DNA from: Pseudomonadota bacterium
GTDB taxonomy: Bacteria; Pseudomonadota; Gammaproteobacteria; Enterobacterales; Enterobacteriaceae
DNA length: 6,679 bases
Direction: 5' to 3'
Assembly (NCBI GenBank): GCA_023425455.1
Contig: JAFACP010000127.1
Location: forward strand, 1 to 6,679
Part shown: positions 1 to 5,917 of the stretch, piece by piece
How positions within the stretch are numbered: position 1 is the first letter of the stretch
Layout: the number at the start of each line of letters is the position of its first letter
Notes under the pieces: generated by a model
The model's database searches: none
What the model saw: the letters and a program-made list of their open reading frames with translations, nothing else
Told to the model about the DNA's origin: nothing
Program-made: the position numbers and the translations under genes

Positions 1-2
1 AG

Positions 3-95
3 TACATCCACTATTACAACCACGAAAGAATAAAACAGAAATTGAAAGGCCTGAGTCCGGTAGAATACCGGACTCAGGCCCTGATAGCCGTTTAA
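3..95 (+). CDS. IS3-family transposase (OrfB / DDE integrase), C-terminal 30 residues only
   Basis: The open frame enters from the left edge and stops at TAA 93-95. The 30 visible residues include YYNHERI and then [10 protein letters not shown], the hallmark end of the IS3-family rve integrase domain, where the YN-R and LSP-YR motifs close the catalytic fold. The DDE catalytic residues lie upstream, outside the window. In this family the protein normally forms as an OrfAB fusion by programmed -1 frameshifting, which cannot be seen here. The codons for the LSPVEYR region form a perfect palindrome at 48-80. It is partial only because of the window edge; nothing visible suggests a broken gene. 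Confidence 0.88.
   Translation, partial: YIHYYNHERIKQKLKGLSPVEYRTQALIAV
48..80. repeat. Perfect 15-bp inverted repeat with 3-nt loop inside the transposase gene
   Basis: The left arm GGCCTGAGTCCGGTA (48-62) and right arm TACCGGACTCAGGCC (66-80) are exact reverse complements around the loop GAA. The arms lie in frame in codons of the conserved GLSPVEYR region. On the minus strand the stem is followed by a T-rich run (TTTCAATTTCTGTTTT), so leftward transcription from proS would meet a terminator-like structure here. On the plus strand no T-run follows it. Confidence 0.9.
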
Positions 96-100
96 TATAG

Positions 101-127
101 ACCGTCCAATATTATGGGGTCAGTTCA
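101..127. repeat. Terminal inverted repeat (right, IRR) of the insertion sequence
   Basis: This is the transposase-recognised end just after the transposase stop codon, ending in the CA dinucleotide typical of IS3 elements. The assignment rests on the TG-ACTG-CCC and TTGGAC similarity to IS150-type ends. The inner boundary is approximate because the matching left end is not in the window. Confidence 0.7.
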
Positions 128-144
128 AGCTGAGAGGTTTTTTT
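128..144 (-). terminator. Probable half of the proS intrinsic terminator, interrupted by the IS
   Basis: Downstream of the proS stop the minus strand reads seven A, then CCTCTCAGCT, then IS sequence at once. An A-run followed by a GC-richer arm is the typical first half of a bidirectional intrinsic terminator. The expected partner (AGCTGAGAGG followed by T) is not found on the IS side. I infer that the element inserted in or beside the hairpin loop. An intact homologous locus is needed to confirm this. Confidence 0.45.
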
Positions 145-149
145 ATTGC

Positions 150-1868
150 TTAACCTTTAATGGCTTTCAGCAGGTAATCAAGGATGTCGCCAGTCTTGAT
201 CATCTGTTTCTCGCCGTTACGACGGTATTTGTATTCAATGTCGTCGTTGTCGAGGTTACGATCGCCGATAATCACCGTATGCGGAATGCCAATCAGCTCC
301 ATATCCGCGAACATCACGCCCGGACGCTCTTTACGGTCGTCCATCAGCACGTCGATACCCTGAGCGCGCAGCTCGCCATACAGTTTTTCAGCCAGCTCCT
401 GAACGCGGTAGGATTTGTGCATGTTCATTGGCAGGATGGCAACCTGGAAGGGCGCAATGTTGTCAGGCCAGACAATGCCACGCTCGTCGTGGTTCTGTTC
501 AATAGCTGCTGCCACCACACGGGTGACCCCGATCCCGTAGCAACCCATGGTCAGGATCTGGTTACGACCATCTTCCCCCTGAACGGATGCGTTCAGCGCG
601 CGTGAGTATTTATCGCCCAGCTGGAAGATATGGCCCACTTCGATCCCGCGCTTAATCATCAGCGTACCCTGGCCATCCGGGCTTGGATCGCCGGCCACCA
701 CGTTACGGATATCAGCCACTTCTGGCGTCGCGGTGTCGCGATCCCAGTTGATGCTGAAGTAGTGCTTACCGTCGATATTGGCACCTGCGGAGAAGTCGCT
801 CATGGCGGCGACGGTGCGGTCAATAACTACAGGTACCGGCATATTAACCGGTCCGAGAGAACCAGGACCGGCGTTCACAACCGCACGGATTTCCGCTTCA
901 GTTGCGAAAGTCAGCGGGCTGGCTACCTGCGGCAGTTTCTCCGCTTTGACTTCGTTCAGTTCGTGATCGCCACGTACCAGCAGCGCAACCAGCGGGTATG
1001 CGCTGCCTTCGGTCGCTTTAACCAGCAAGGTTTTCACCGTTTTTTCGACCGGCAGGTTGAACTGCGCGATCAGCTCGGCGATGGTTTTCGCATCAGGCGT
1101 ATCAACCAGTTTCATCTCTTCGGTTGCTGCAGCTCGCGGCGCGGCAGGTGCCAGAGCTTCGGCAAACTCGATGTTTGCTGCGTAATCGGAAGAGTCAGAG
1201 AAGATCACGTCATCTTCACCGCTCTGTGCCAGCACCTGGAATTCATGGGACGCGCTACCGCCGATCGAGCCGGTGTCTGCCTGTACGGCACGGAAATCCA
1301 GCCCCATGCGGGAGAAGATTTTGCTGTAGGCCTCGTACATTTTGTCGTAGGTCTCCTGCAGCGATTCCTGAGAGGTATGGAAAGAGTAGGCATCTTTCAT
1401 CAGGAACTCACGCGAGCGCATCACGCCAAAACGCGGACGAACTTCGTCACGGAACTTGGTCTGGATCTGGAAGAAGTTCAGCGGCAGCTGTTTGTAAGAG
1501 CTCAGCTCATTACGGATCATGTCGGTAATGACTTCTTCATGAGTGGGGCCGAGAACAAACGGACGATCGCCACGGTCCACAAAACGCAGCAACTCCGGAC
1601 CATACTGCTCCCAGCGACCGCTCTCCTGCCACAGGTCAGCGGGCTGCACCACGGGCATAGACACCTCGATTGCACCGGCGTTGTTCATCTCTTCACGCAC
1701 GATGTTTTCGACTTTTTTCAGGACGCGCAGGCCGGTCGGCAGCCAGGTATATAAACCGGAGGCCAGCTTACGGATCATCCCGGCGCGCAGCATCAGCTGA
1801 TGGCTGATCACTTCGGCGTCGGCAGGTGTCTCCTTCAGAGTGGAGAGCAGATATTGGCTAGTACGCAT
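150..1868 (-). CDS. proS: Prolyl-tRNA synthetase (bacterial type, with editing domain)
   Basis: Charges tRNA-Pro with proline in the cytoplasm and is essential for translation. The 572 residues equal the E. coli length, starting [10 protein letters not shown]. The class II catalytic core includes the TxE-type loop GPTHEE (108-112), motif 2 around [12 protein letters not shown] (144-155) and motif 3 around GIGVTR (445-450), with the active-site Cys443 of MGCYGIG. The inserted YbaK-like editing domain, which clears mischarged Ala-tRNA, spans about 224-407 and keeps Lys279 in EKTVKT. The anticodon-binding domain is about 473-572. The ATG at 1868 is chosen because it gives the family N terminus; a weak GGAA lies upstream. 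An in-frame GTG 18 codons earlier would add a non-conserved extension. An IS lies just past the 3' end, but the coding sequence is intact. Confidence 0.98.
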   Translation of the reverse strand: MRTSQYLLSTLKETPADAEVISHQLMLRAGMIRKLASGLYTWLPTGLRVLKKVENIVREEMNNAGAIEVSMPVVQPADLWQESGRWEQYGPELLRFVDRGDRPFVLGPTHEEVITDMIRNELSSYKQLPLNFFQIQTKFRDEVRPRFGVMRSREFLMKDAYSFHTSQESLQETYDKMYEAYSKIFSRMGLDFRAVQADTGSIGGSASHEFQVLAQSGEDDVIFSDSSDYAANIEFAEALAPAAPRAAATEEMKLVDTPDAKTIAELIAQFNLPVEKTVKTLLVKATEGSAYPLVALLVRGDHELNEVKAEKLPQVASPLTFATEAEIRAVVNAGPGSLGPVNMPVPVVIDRTVAAMSDFSAGANIDGKHYFSINWDRDTATPEVADIRNVVAGDPSPDGQGTLMIKRGIEVGHIFQLGDKYSRALNASVQGEDGRNQILTMGCYGIGVTRVVAAAIEQNHDERGIVWPDNIAPFQVAILPMNMHKSYRVQELAEKLYGELRAQGIDVLMDDRKERPGVMFADMELIGIPHTVIIGDRNLDNDDIEYKYRRNGEKQMIKTGDILDYLLKAIKG

Positions 1869-1898
1869 GTTGTTACGGTTCCATTTCGACGATTGGAA

Positions 1899-1918
1899 CA
1901 GGCTGAAACGCCAGCCTG
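1899..1918 (-). other. Hairpin in the proS 5' leader
   Basis: On the proS strand CAGGCTG (1918-1912) and CAGCCTG (1905-1899) pair perfectly over the 6-nt loop GCGTTT. It lies about 30 nt before the proS ATG, downstream of a seven-T run at 1929-1923. No U-run follows the stem, so it is not an intrinsic terminator. Its role is unknown; it could stabilise the mRNA or influence translation. Confidence 0.6.
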
Positions 1919-1936
1919 ACACAAAAAAAGTGGTTT

Positions 1937-1963
1937 AGTTTACCAGTGTGGCAAAGATGCCAA
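1937..1963 (-). promoter_or_regulatory. Candidate sigma-70 promoter for proS (extended -10)
   Basis: On the minus strand a -35-like TTGGCA (1963-1958) is followed after 15 nt by TGG TAAACT, an extended -10 with the hexamer at 1942-1937. The short spacer is a weakness, partly offset by the TGn extension. Transcription would start near 1930 and give a leader of about 60 nt. This is the 112-bp gap after trmO. I found only weak stems there, TGGCA/TGCCA (1949-1962) and TGGT/ACCA (1931-1945) before seven T, so read-through from trmO into proS is also possible. Confidence 0.4.
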
Positions 1964-1980
1964 AAGAGAGGAGGGTAAAA

Positions 1981-2688
1981 TTACCTGGGTTCCAGGGCAA
2001 AGACTTCAAATCCGGCCTCAGTGACGCGCCAGCGCACGTTGAAATCCAGTAGCCAGACGGCATAGGTTTTCCCGCTCTCTTCCTCTTTACGGTAAGCCGG
2101 ACGCGGATCCTGGGCCAGCACTTCAACGATAAACTCGCGCAAGCGGGGGTAACGCTTTTCAAGCTGACACAGGGACGTGACCAGCTCGGGTGCGAAATAA
2201 ACGGGCATCTCTGCCTGCGGAGCATGTTGGGCATAGCTCGCACGCGCTTCAGGCAGGGCTTCCGCGAAAGGCAGATACGGCTTGATGTCGATAACCGGCG
2301 TACCGTCAACGAGATCGAGGCTGCCGAGCTCCAGTACGACCTGATCTTTATGGCAACGAATGCCGCGCAGTTCGACCAGCGACATGCCGATCGGGTTTGG
2401 ACGAAAAGTCGAACGGGTTGCAAAGACCCCCATTCTGCTATTGCCGCCCAGGCGAGGCGGGCGTACGGTGGGACGCCAGCCACCTTCCATGGTCTGGTGG
2501 AAGACAAACACCACCCACAGATGGCTAAAAGCGTCGAGTCCGCGCACCGCATCGGCCTGATTATAAGGTGCCAGCAGATGCAGTTCGCCACCGCTGCTTT
2601 TCACCAGCCCAGGCTGGCGCGGTACGGCGAACTTCTCTTTGTACGGTGAACGGATAACGCCTATCTGCCCGAACTGAAATGCACTCAT
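1981..2688 (-). CDS. trmO: tRNA (adenine(37)-N6)-methyltransferase TrmO (TsaA/YaeB family)
   Basis: TrmO uses S-adenosylmethionine to N6-methylate t6A at position 37 of tRNA-Thr (GGU), giving m6t6A and improving decoding. The 235 residues match the E. coli length. The beta-barrel TsaA domain covers about 1-150, with the conserved blocks FSHLWVVFVFH (54-64), GVFATRSTFRPNPIG (87-101) and DLVDGTPVIDIKPYLP (125-140). The C-terminal domain ends with DPRPAYR (194-200) and DFNVRW (215-220). The ATG at 2688 overlaps the rcsF stop (ATGA), which suggests translational coupling because no strong ribosome site precedes it. A longer in-frame start at 2721 would lie well inside rcsF and adds residues not seen in relatives. 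Older names are yaeB and tsaA. Confidence 0.95.
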   Translation of the reverse strand: MSAFQFGQIGVIRSPYKEKFAVPRQPGLVKSSGGELHLLAPYNQADAVRGLDAFSHLWVVFVFHQTMEGGWRPTVRPPRLGGNSRMGVFATRSTFRPNPIGMSLVELRGIRCHKDQVVLELGSLDLVDGTPVIDIKPYLPFAEALPEARASYAQHAPQAEMPVYFAPELVTSLCQLEKRYPRLREFIVEVLAQDPRPAYRKEEESGKTYAVWLLDFNVRWRVTEAGFEVFALEPR

Positions 2689-3089
2689 TTCGCCGTGATG
2701 TTCAGCGCGGAACCGATACATACCGCCTGGCGGTAGCAGCCCGGCGTGCCGCTGGTCACTTCACAGCTATGCAGCAGAACCGCATTGGCTTTCATTTTTG
2801 CCGCATTAATCTGCAGGCGCTTGCGGGCCGTCGGGATATTCGGTGGGGAGTCCTGGTTGGTCGCCTGACAGGATTCACCGCTCACTTCTCCCAGCTCACG
2901 GAACGGTTTGCCCACAAGATCGTCGGCTTTAGTGATAATACGTACCGGCGCAGGGCGAGGCGCTTTCGGTTTTGCTGGCTCCGCTTTTGGCGGGGTTGCA
3001 GTGCTTTGAACAGGTTCAACAGGAGATCTGCTTAGCATAGAACAGCCGCTCAGCATCAGTGCTAAAAGACAGATCGGTAAAGCACGCAT
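2685..3089 (-). CDS. rcsF: RcsF, outer-membrane stress-sensor lipoprotein of the Rcs phosphorelay
   Basis: RcsF senses LPS and peptidoglycan damage and activates the RcsC/RcsD/RcsB relay by relieving IgaA inhibition. The 134 residues match the E. coli length. A lipoprotein signal peptide ends in the lipobox LSGC with the acylated Cys16; Ser at +2 fits export to the outer membrane. A Pro/Lys-rich flexible segment (about 31-48) corresponds to the part that threads through outer-membrane porins. The folded domain keeps all four cysteines (74, 109, 118, 124) that form two nonconsecutive disulfides, C74-C118 and C109-C124, in E. coli. A strong GAGGAA ribosome site precedes the ATG. The gene overlaps trmO by 4 nt and so is likely first of an rcsF-trmO unit. 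Confidence 0.96.
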   Translation of the reverse strand: MRALPICLLALMLSGCSMLSRSPVEPVQSTATPPKAEPAKPKAPRPAPVRIITKADDLVGKPFRELGEVSGESCQATNQDSPPNIPTARKRLQINAAKMKANAVLLHSCEVTSGTPGCYRQAVCIGSALNITAK

Positions 3090-3123
3090 AATAATTCCTC
3101 AGTGGATAATCAAAACGTCAGGT

Positions 3124-3152
3124 ATTGAATCAGTTGCCTGCATAAATGACAA
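3124..3152 (-). promoter_or_regulatory. Candidate sigma-70 promoter for rcsF
   Basis: On the minus strand TTGTCA (3152-3147, 5 of 6 to consensus) is followed after 17 nt by TTCAAT (3129-3124, 4 of 6). Transcription would start near 3117, about 28 nt before the rcsF ATG. The -35 element doubles as the sequence just after the metQ terminator stem. Predicted from sequence only. Confidence 0.4.
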
Positions 3153-3170
3153 GACGGGCATAAGCCCGTC
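3153..3170 (-). terminator. Intrinsic terminator of the metNIQ operon
   Basis: On the minus strand the perfect stem GACGGGC/GCCCGTC closes a TTAT loop and is followed by TTGTCATTTA. The stem extends by a G-T and an A-T pair. It lies about 25 nt past the metQ stop. The T-run is imperfect, so some read-through into rcsF may occur. Confidence 0.75.
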
Positions 3171-3195
3171 CTGATGATATTACACTGCGGTAAGA

Positions 3196-4011
3196 TTACC
3201 AGCCTTTAACAGCGCCGCCGTTAAACACCTTGTTGGCTTCCTGGTAAACTTCGTCAGACTGATACGCCTGCACGAATTTCTTCACGTTTTCCGCGTCTTT
3301 GTTGTCTTCGCGGGTCACGATCAGGTTAACGTACGGGGAATCTTTGTCTTCAACGAAGATGCCGTCTTTCGCTGGCGTCAGGCCAATCTGGCTGGCGTAA
3401 GTGGTGTTGATCACCGCCAGCGCAATCTGCGCATCATCCAGCGAGCGTGGCAGCTGAGGCGCTTCCAGTTCAACAATTTTCAGATTTTTCGGGTTCTCGG
3501 TAACGTCCAGAACGGTCGGCAGCAGGCCTACACCGTCTTTCAGTTTGATCAAGCCCACTTTCTGCAGCAGCAGCAGAGAGCGGCCGAGGTTGGTTGGATC
3601 GTTAGGAACCGCGACCTGCGAACCTGGCTGCAGCTCGTCCAGCGATTTAATTTTCTTGGAGTAGCCGGCAATCGGATAAACGAAGGTGTTACCCACAGCA
3701 ACCAGCTTGTAGCCACGATCTTTGATCTGCTGATCAAGATACGGCTTGTGCTGGAAGGCGTTGGCGTCGATATCGCCTTTGCTCAACGCTTCGTTCGGCA
3801 GAACGTAGTCGTTAAAGGTCACCAGCTCAACGTCCAGACCATATTTCTCTTTCGCCACTTTCTGTGCGACTTCGGCAACCTGCTGTTCAGCACCGACGAT
3901 AACGCCCACTTTGATGTGGTTCGGATCTTTTTCGTCCTGACCGCAACCCACCAGTGCCAGAGAGCCGATCAGCGCGCCTACCGCTGCAAAGGTCTTAAAT
4001 TTAAACGCCAT
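3196..4011 (-). CDS. metQ: MetQ, D/L-methionine-binding lipoprotein of the MetNIQ importer
   Basis: Binds methionine in the periplasm and delivers it to MetNI. The 271 residues are nearly identical to E. coli MetQ. A lipoprotein signal peptide ends in LVGC with the acylated Cys23. The remainder is one NlpA-family bilobed binding domain: the first lobe begins IKVGVIVGAEQQVAEV (33-48), FNDYVLPNEAL and AFQHKPYL follow, and the DDAQIALAVINTTYA block is at 192-206. Asn229 in SPYVN matches the ligand-binding Asn I recall from E. coli studies. A good AAGGA ribosome site lies 6 nt before ATG. It is the last gene of metNIQ, 40 nt after metI, and is followed by a terminator. Residue +2 after the acylated Cys is Gly, not the Asp usual for inner-membrane retention. 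Confidence 0.97.
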   Translation of the reverse strand: MAFKFKTFAAVGALIGSLALVGCGQDEKDPNHIKVGVIVGAEQQVAEVAQKVAKEKYGLDVELVTFNDYVLPNEALSKGDIDANAFQHKPYLDQQIKDRGYKLVAVGNTFVYPIAGYSKKIKSLDELQPGSQVAVPNDPTNLGRSLLLLQKVGLIKLKDGVGLLPTVLDVTENPKNLKIVELEAPQLPRSLDDAQIALAVINTTYASQIGLTPAKDGIFVEDKDSPYVNLIVTREDNKDAENVKKFVQAYQSDEVYQEANKVFNGGAVKGW

Positions 4012-4017
4012 GTTTTA

Positions 4018-4047
4018 TCCTTAACTCGTCGAGTTTGTGTTGTGTGT
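4018..4047 (-). promoter_or_regulatory. metQ translation-control region: CA-rich GcvB-type site, small hairpin and ribosome site
   Basis: The 40-nt metI-metQ gap holds, in minus-strand order, a CA-rich run (4047-4033) containing CACAACAC (4044-4037), then a hairpin AACTC-GAC-GAGTT (4035-4023), then the ribosome site AAGGA (4022-4018). CACAACAY is the target motif of the R1 region of the small RNA GcvB, which represses amino-acid transport genes in enterobacteria. The motif is visible; binding is inferred from it and from GcvB's known preference for transporter mRNAs. Confidence 0.55.
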
Positions 4048-4051
4048 AACG

Positions 4052-4705
4052 TTATTTGTGAGTCACAGCCCGGACGATATGATCGCCAGAGAACTGAATT
4101 ACGTAAACCAGAACAACCAGTAATACCAGAACAGTATTCATCACCGTGGCGTTATAGCCAATATAGCCGTACTGATAACCGATCTGGCCGAGACCGCCAG
4201 CGCCAACGGCACCGCCCATCGCAGAATAACCGACCAGCGTGATAAGCGTAATAGTGGCGGCATTCACCAGGCCCGGCAGCGCTTCAGGCAGCAGAACTTT
4301 GCGTACGATCTGCATCGGCGTAGCGCCCATAGCGCGAGACGCTTCAATCAGCCCGGTCGGGATCTCCAGCAGGGCGTTTTCCACCATGCGGGCAATAAAC
4401 GGTGCTGCTCCTACGGTCAGTGGCACAATGGCGGCCTGCAGGCCAATTGAGGTTCCGACGATCACGCGCGTGAACGGGATCATCCAGACCAGCAAAATAA
4501 TGAACGGTATAGAACGGAAGATATTCACCAGCGCGGAGAGGGTGCGATATAACCTGGCGTTCTCAATGATCTGCCCTGGACGAGTCACGTACAGCAGCAC
4601 GCCGACAGGCAGACCAATAACAAAACCAAAGAAACCCGATACGAAGGTCATTGCCAGCGTTTCCCACACGCCGCGAACCAGTAGCCACATCATCGGCTCA
4701 GACAT
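4052..4705 (-). CDS. metI: MetI, permease subunit of the MetNIQ methionine ABC importer
   Basis: MetI dimerises in the inner membrane to form the methionine translocation path and couples to MetN. The 217 residues equal the E. coli length. The protein is very hydrophobic, with about five membrane segments near 14-40, 58-80, 88-105, 145-170 and 187-207. The EAA coupling helix, which docks on the ATPase, is [10 protein letters not shown] and the residues after it (121-140), with its conserved Gly127. The ATG at 4705 lies inside the end of metN; the genes share 8 nt (ATGTCTGA), so MetI translation is probably coupled to MetN. metQ follows after 40 nt. Confidence 0.97.
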   Translation of the reverse strand: MSEPMMWLLVRGVWETLAMTFVSGFFGFVIGLPVGVLLYVTRPGQIIENARLYRTLSALVNIFRSIPFIILLVWMIPFTRVIVGTSIGLQAAIVPLTVGAAPFIARMVENALLEIPTGLIEASRAMGATPMQIVRKVLLPEALPGLVNAATITLITLVGYSAMGGAVGAGGLGQIGYQYGYIGYNATVMNTVLVLLVVLVYVIQFSGDHIVRAVTHK

Positions 4706-5729
4706 AACCCAGTACCTCTACTTTTACGTGATGTTCCTGCAGCCAGGCGATCGCTGACTCTGTTTCCTGTTGTGTGCCGTGCATTTCCGTCAGCATGATG
4801 CCGAACTTCACGCCACCGGCGTAATCCATCTGCGCGCTGATGATGTTGTTGTTGACGTTGAAGCGGCGTGCGGTTTCAGAGAGCAACGGTGCGTCTACGG
4901 ACTGACCGGTGAACTCCATACGCAGCATTGGAACGCTGTCGCTGTGCGGCTCGGCTTTCAAACGCTGCAGATAATCTTCCGGAATATCCAGATGCAGCGT
5001 TGACTGAATGAACTGCTGCGCCAGCGGTGTTTTTGGATGCGAGAATACTTCGCTGACCGTGTCCTGCTCAATCAACTCACCGTTGCTGATCACGGCTACA
5101 CAGTCACAGATGCGTTTAACCACATCCATCTCATGCGTAATCAGCAGAATGGTCAGGCCCAGACGGCGGTTAATGTCTTTCAGCAGTTCCAGAATCGAAC
5201 GCGTTGTCGCCGGATCTAAGGCGCTGGTGGCTTCATCACAGAGCAGTACTTTAGGGTTGCTCGCCAGCGCGCGGGCAATCGCGACACGCTGTTTTTGTCC
5301 GCCGGAGAGGTTGGCCGGGAAACTGTCGTGTTTATCGCCTAATCCTACCAGCTCAAGCAGTTCGGTGACGCGACGTTTGATCTCGTCTTTAGGCGTGTTG
5401 TCCAGTTCCAGTGGCAGCGCGACGTTACCGAACACGGTGCGGGAAGCCAGCAGATTAAAGTGCTGGAAAATCATGCCAATCTGGCGACGTGCCTTGGTTA
5501 ACGCTTTCTCTGAGAGGGTAGTAAGCTCCTGACCGCCGACTTCGACGCTGCCCTGACCTGGACGCTCAAGGAGGTTAACACAACGGATCAGCGTACTTTT
5601 ACCCGCACCCGATGCGCCAATGACGCCATAAATTTGACCGGCAGGGACATGCAGGCTGACGTTATTCAGCGCCTGAATGGTTCTGTTCCCCTGCTGGAAC
5701 ACTTTGGTGATATTGGAAAGTTTAATCAT
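4698..5729 (-). CDS. metN: MetN, ATPase subunit of the MetNIQ methionine ABC importer
   Basis: Hydrolyses ATP at the cytoplasmic face to drive D- and L-methionine uptake. The 343 residues equal the E. coli length. The nucleotide-binding domain (about 1-240) shows Walker [10 protein letters not shown] (38-46), Q-loop Gln89 in FQHFNLL, signature LSGGQ (141-145), Walker B VLLCDEAT (161-168) with catalytic Glu166, and switch His199. The C-terminal NIL regulatory domain (about 246-343) binds cytoplasmic methionine and shuts the transporter off (trans-inhibition); Asn295, needed for this in E. coli, is kept. The ATG at 5729 gives the family start [11 protein letters not shown], although no clear Shine-Dalgarno precedes it. 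First gene of metNIQ, under a MetJ-type operator. Confidence 0.98.
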   Translation of the reverse strand: MIKLSNITKVFQQGNRTIQALNNVSLHVPAGQIYGVIGASGAGKSTLIRCVNLLERPGQGSVEVGGQELTTLSEKALTKARRQIGMIFQHFNLLASRTVFGNVALPLELDNTPKDEIKRRVTELLELVGLGDKHDSFPANLSGGQKQRVAIARALASNPKVLLCDEATSALDPATTRSILELLKDINRRLGLTILLITHEMDVVKRICDCVAVISNGELIEQDTVSEVFSHPKTPLAQQFIQSTLHLDIPEDYLQRLKAEPHSDSVPMLRMEFTGQSVDAPLLSETARRFNVNNNIISAQMDYAGGVKFGIMLTEMHGTQQETESAIAWLQEHHVKVEVLGYV

Positions 5730-5760
5730 TAGATTATTTTTATCGTATGTAAGTTAGCCG

Positions 5761-5797
5761 TGGCATTTTCTTCTGCCAGATACGGGTGATGACCGTA
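5761..5797 (-). other. Two tandem hairpins in the metN 5' leader
   Basis: On the minus strand TACGG/CCGTA pair over a 7-nt loop (5797-5781), and TGGCA/TGCCA pair over an 8-nt loop (5778-5761). Both fall in the predicted leader of about 70 nt between the metN start site and ATG. Neither is followed by a U-run, so attenuation is not indicated. No known riboswitch pattern was recognised. Confidence 0.55.
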
Positions 5798-5805
5798 AAC
5801 AAAAT

Positions 5806-5829
5806 GGATGTTAAGGCATCCAGACGTCT
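5806..5829. promoter_or_regulatory. MetJ operator: three tandem 8-bp met boxes
   Basis: Contiguous octamers are GGATGTTA, AGGCATCC and AGACGTCT (5822-5829), which match the met-box consensus AGACGTCT at 4, 5 and 8 of 8. MetJ with S-adenosylmethionine binds such tandem boxes cooperatively. The boxes cover the spacer and the -10 of the metN promoter, so binding should block RNA polymerase when methionine and SAM are plentiful. This agrees with metNIQ being a MetJ target in E. coli. Confidence 0.85.
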
Positions 5830-5836
5830 AAATCAA
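5808..5836 (-). promoter_or_regulatory. metN (metNIQ) sigma-70 promoter
   Basis: On the minus strand TTGATT (5836-5831) and TAACAT (5813-5808) are separated by an ideal 17 nt, and each matches 4 of 6 consensus bases. Transcription would start near 5801. The spacer carries the MetJ boxes, as expected for a repressible met promoter. Confidence 0.65.
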
Positions 5837-5904
5837 TCCAACTCTGAACGATGAGCACTTTATTGCTCTGCAATTCATGAGATACTAGCTGAACATGCCT
5901 TTTT

Positions 5905-5910
5905 CAGGAG
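5905..5910 (+). promoter_or_regulatory. gmhB ribosome binding site that fixes a GTG start
   Basis: CAGGAG lies 7 nt before the GTG at 5918, a good Shine-Dalgarno at normal spacing, and supports GTG as the start; there is no in-frame ATG nearby. The plus-strand gmhB promoter is not clear. GATACT at 5881-5886 is a possible -10, without a convincing -35. A GAGCA/TGCTC hairpin (5853-5868) lies upstream. Confidence 0.75.
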
Positions 5911-5917
5911 CAAACCG

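Larger units (their letters stand above)
1..127 (+). mobile_element. Right end of an IS3-family (IS150-like) insertion sequence, cut by the window edge
   Basis: The stretch holds the last codons of a transposase followed by a terminal inverted repeat. Read inward from position 127, the end starts TGAACTGACCCCATAATATT and continues with GGAC. This resembles the IS150-subgroup end, which begins TG, carries an ACTG-CCC block and then TTGGAC. The element would end at the CA of 126-127, so host sequence resumes at 128. IS3 elements usually duplicate 3-4 bp of target; the right copy would be AGC or AGCT at 128-131, but the left end lies outside the window. The transposase reads toward proS, which is convergent. 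The exact IS name cannot be given from 127 bases. Confidence 0.85.

Noticed and set aside
630..1754. A 374-codon open frame on the plus strand, opposite proS
   Set aside because: It lies wholly antisense to intact proS, shows no recognisable domain and has a low-complexity His/Arg/Phe-rich composition typical of the reverse frame of a GC-rich coding sequence. The same holds for the plus-strand frames at 114-605 and 1124-1528.
1869..1922. An 18-codon N-terminal extension of ProS from a GTG at 1922
   Set aside because: The added residues are not part of the family, no ribosome site precedes the GTG, and the hairpin and leader occupy this stretch. The ATG at 1868 gives the standard 572-residue protein.
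2689..2721. An upstream start for TrmO adding 11 residues
   Set aside because: The extension lies inside rcsF and is not conserved. The ATG at 2688, overlapping the rcsF stop, gives the standard 235 residues.
4239..5532. Plus-strand open frames of 172, 77 and 174 codons opposite metI and metN
   Set aside because: They are antisense to strongly conserved ABC transporter genes, with no domain, ribosome site or promoter of their own.
5761..5801. A SAM riboswitch in the metN leader
   Set aside because: The two small hairpins do not form the multi-helix core of a known SAM riboswitch, and MetJ boxes already explain SAM control.
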